Positions 50,350 to 50,509 of a stretch of DNA of 50,509 bases are shown here, piece by piece. Below the pieces are notes generated by a model. It was not told where the DNA came from and ran no database searches. It was given only the letters and a program-made list of their open reading frames with translations. The stretch's first letter is position 1. Every line of letters begins with the position of its first letter. The translations under genes were made by a program, and so were the position numbers. This stretch comes from Bdellovibrionales bacterium (GTDB lineage: Bacteria > Myxococcota > XYA12-FULL-58-9 > SYDY01): contig SYDY01000099.1 in the NCBI GenBank assembly GCA_005801425.1, positions 1-50,509 of the forward strand, given 5' to 3'.

Positions 50350-50509
50350 TTTGTGCCCGTCTCGGCATCCGTGTGCAGTGTCCTCCCGCATCCACAAAAG
50401 CGTTGTGACGCGTTTAATAAGTGCCATCGCAAGCACACAATTCATGCGCGTCACATGGCTTTTGTGGATGCGGGAGGACACTGCACACGGATGCCGAGAC
50501 GGGCACAAA
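50350..50509. repeat. 160-bp foldback element at the right end of the window
   Basis: Perfect 52-bp inverted arms (50350-50401 and 50458-50509). The pairing continues inward for nine more base pairs (50404-50412 with 50447-50455), leaving a loop of about 34 bases. The second arm ends exactly at the last base of the window. No open frame lies inside. It could be a mobile foldback element, a terminal structure or an assembly-end artefact. Confidence 0.9.

Noticed and set aside
1-50509. tRNA or rRNA genes
   Set aside because: Intergenic stretches were read on both strands and none shows a cloverleaf or ribosomal sequence; most long gaps are filled by palindromic repeats.

Overview
The window looks like a chromosomal segment of a Gram-negative bacterium of moderate GC content. 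It carries many lipobox signal peptides, an outer-membrane beta-barrel, a TolC-type channel, an MlaC-type periplasmic protein and an RND/MMPL exporter. Several secreted proteins have eukaryote-like or myxobacteria-like parts: Cys-rich lipoproteins, thrombospondin type 3 repeats, LDL-receptor class A repeats and ankyrin repeats. The best guess is an uncultured lineage of the former Deltaproteobacteria (Myxococcota or Bdellovibrionota-like); this is inference from gene style, not from a marker gene. No rRNA, tRNA, CRISPR array, integrase or transposase gene was found.

Layout. 0-4.6 kb: CBS-domain protein, unknown membrane protein, short DsbD, endonuclease III, and a divergent YchJ-like protein whose start shares a long foldback repeat with nth. 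4.6-7.7 kb: a frameshifted 2OG-Fe dioxygenase gene, a cytochrome c lipoprotein, a membrane-anchored unknown and an HSDL2-like SDR. 7.7-13.6 kb (minus): an envelope operon of outer-membrane barrel, Cys-rich lipoprotein hydrolase and small lipoprotein. 13.7-17.7 kb (minus): an unknown gene and the pyrR-pyrB-pyrC operon with 4-bp overlaps. 18.0-31.0 kb: an accessory region with a degraded gene, a lipoprotein carrying a phage tail-sheath fold, a chagasin-type cysteine protease inhibitor, two predicted YopT/AvrPphB-like cysteine proteases fused to ankyrin repeats, an LDLa-repeat secreted protein, a SnoaL-like protein, a large amidohydrolase lipoprotein, a SPOR protein and a small membrane protein. 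31.0-36.8 kb: VanX-type dipeptidase, PlsC-type acyltransferase, HPF, and class Ia ribonucleotide reductase nrdA-nrdB. 36.8-42.0 kb: an unknown, a tail-anchored Ser/Thr kinase, an asparagine-synthetase homologue without its catalytic Cys2, and an overlapping GT4 glycosyltransferase. 42.1-46.5 kb: an overlapping RND/MMPL-MlaC-TolC operon. 46.5-50.5 kb: a coiled-coil unknown, an archaeal-type (type II) GAPDH homologue, a helical unknown, and a 160-bp foldback element that ends exactly at the last base.

How it fits together. Core metabolism (pyrimidine and deoxyribonucleotide synthesis, thiol-disulfide exchange, DNA repair) is interleaved with signal-less proteins that resemble secreted effectors: C58-like peptidases with ankyrins, an I42 inhibitor, and a kinase with a C-terminal membrane anchor. 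This suggests a host-associated or predatory lifestyle. Two families of short palindromic repeats and three unrelated long foldback elements are scattered through the window. They repeatedly sit at gene ends and have been recruited into coding sequence in at least four places (end of the cytochrome gene, N-terminus of the barrel protein, N-terminus of the hydrolase lipoprotein, start of nth). Two genes carry single-base frameshifts in homopolymers, which may be real decay or assembly error.
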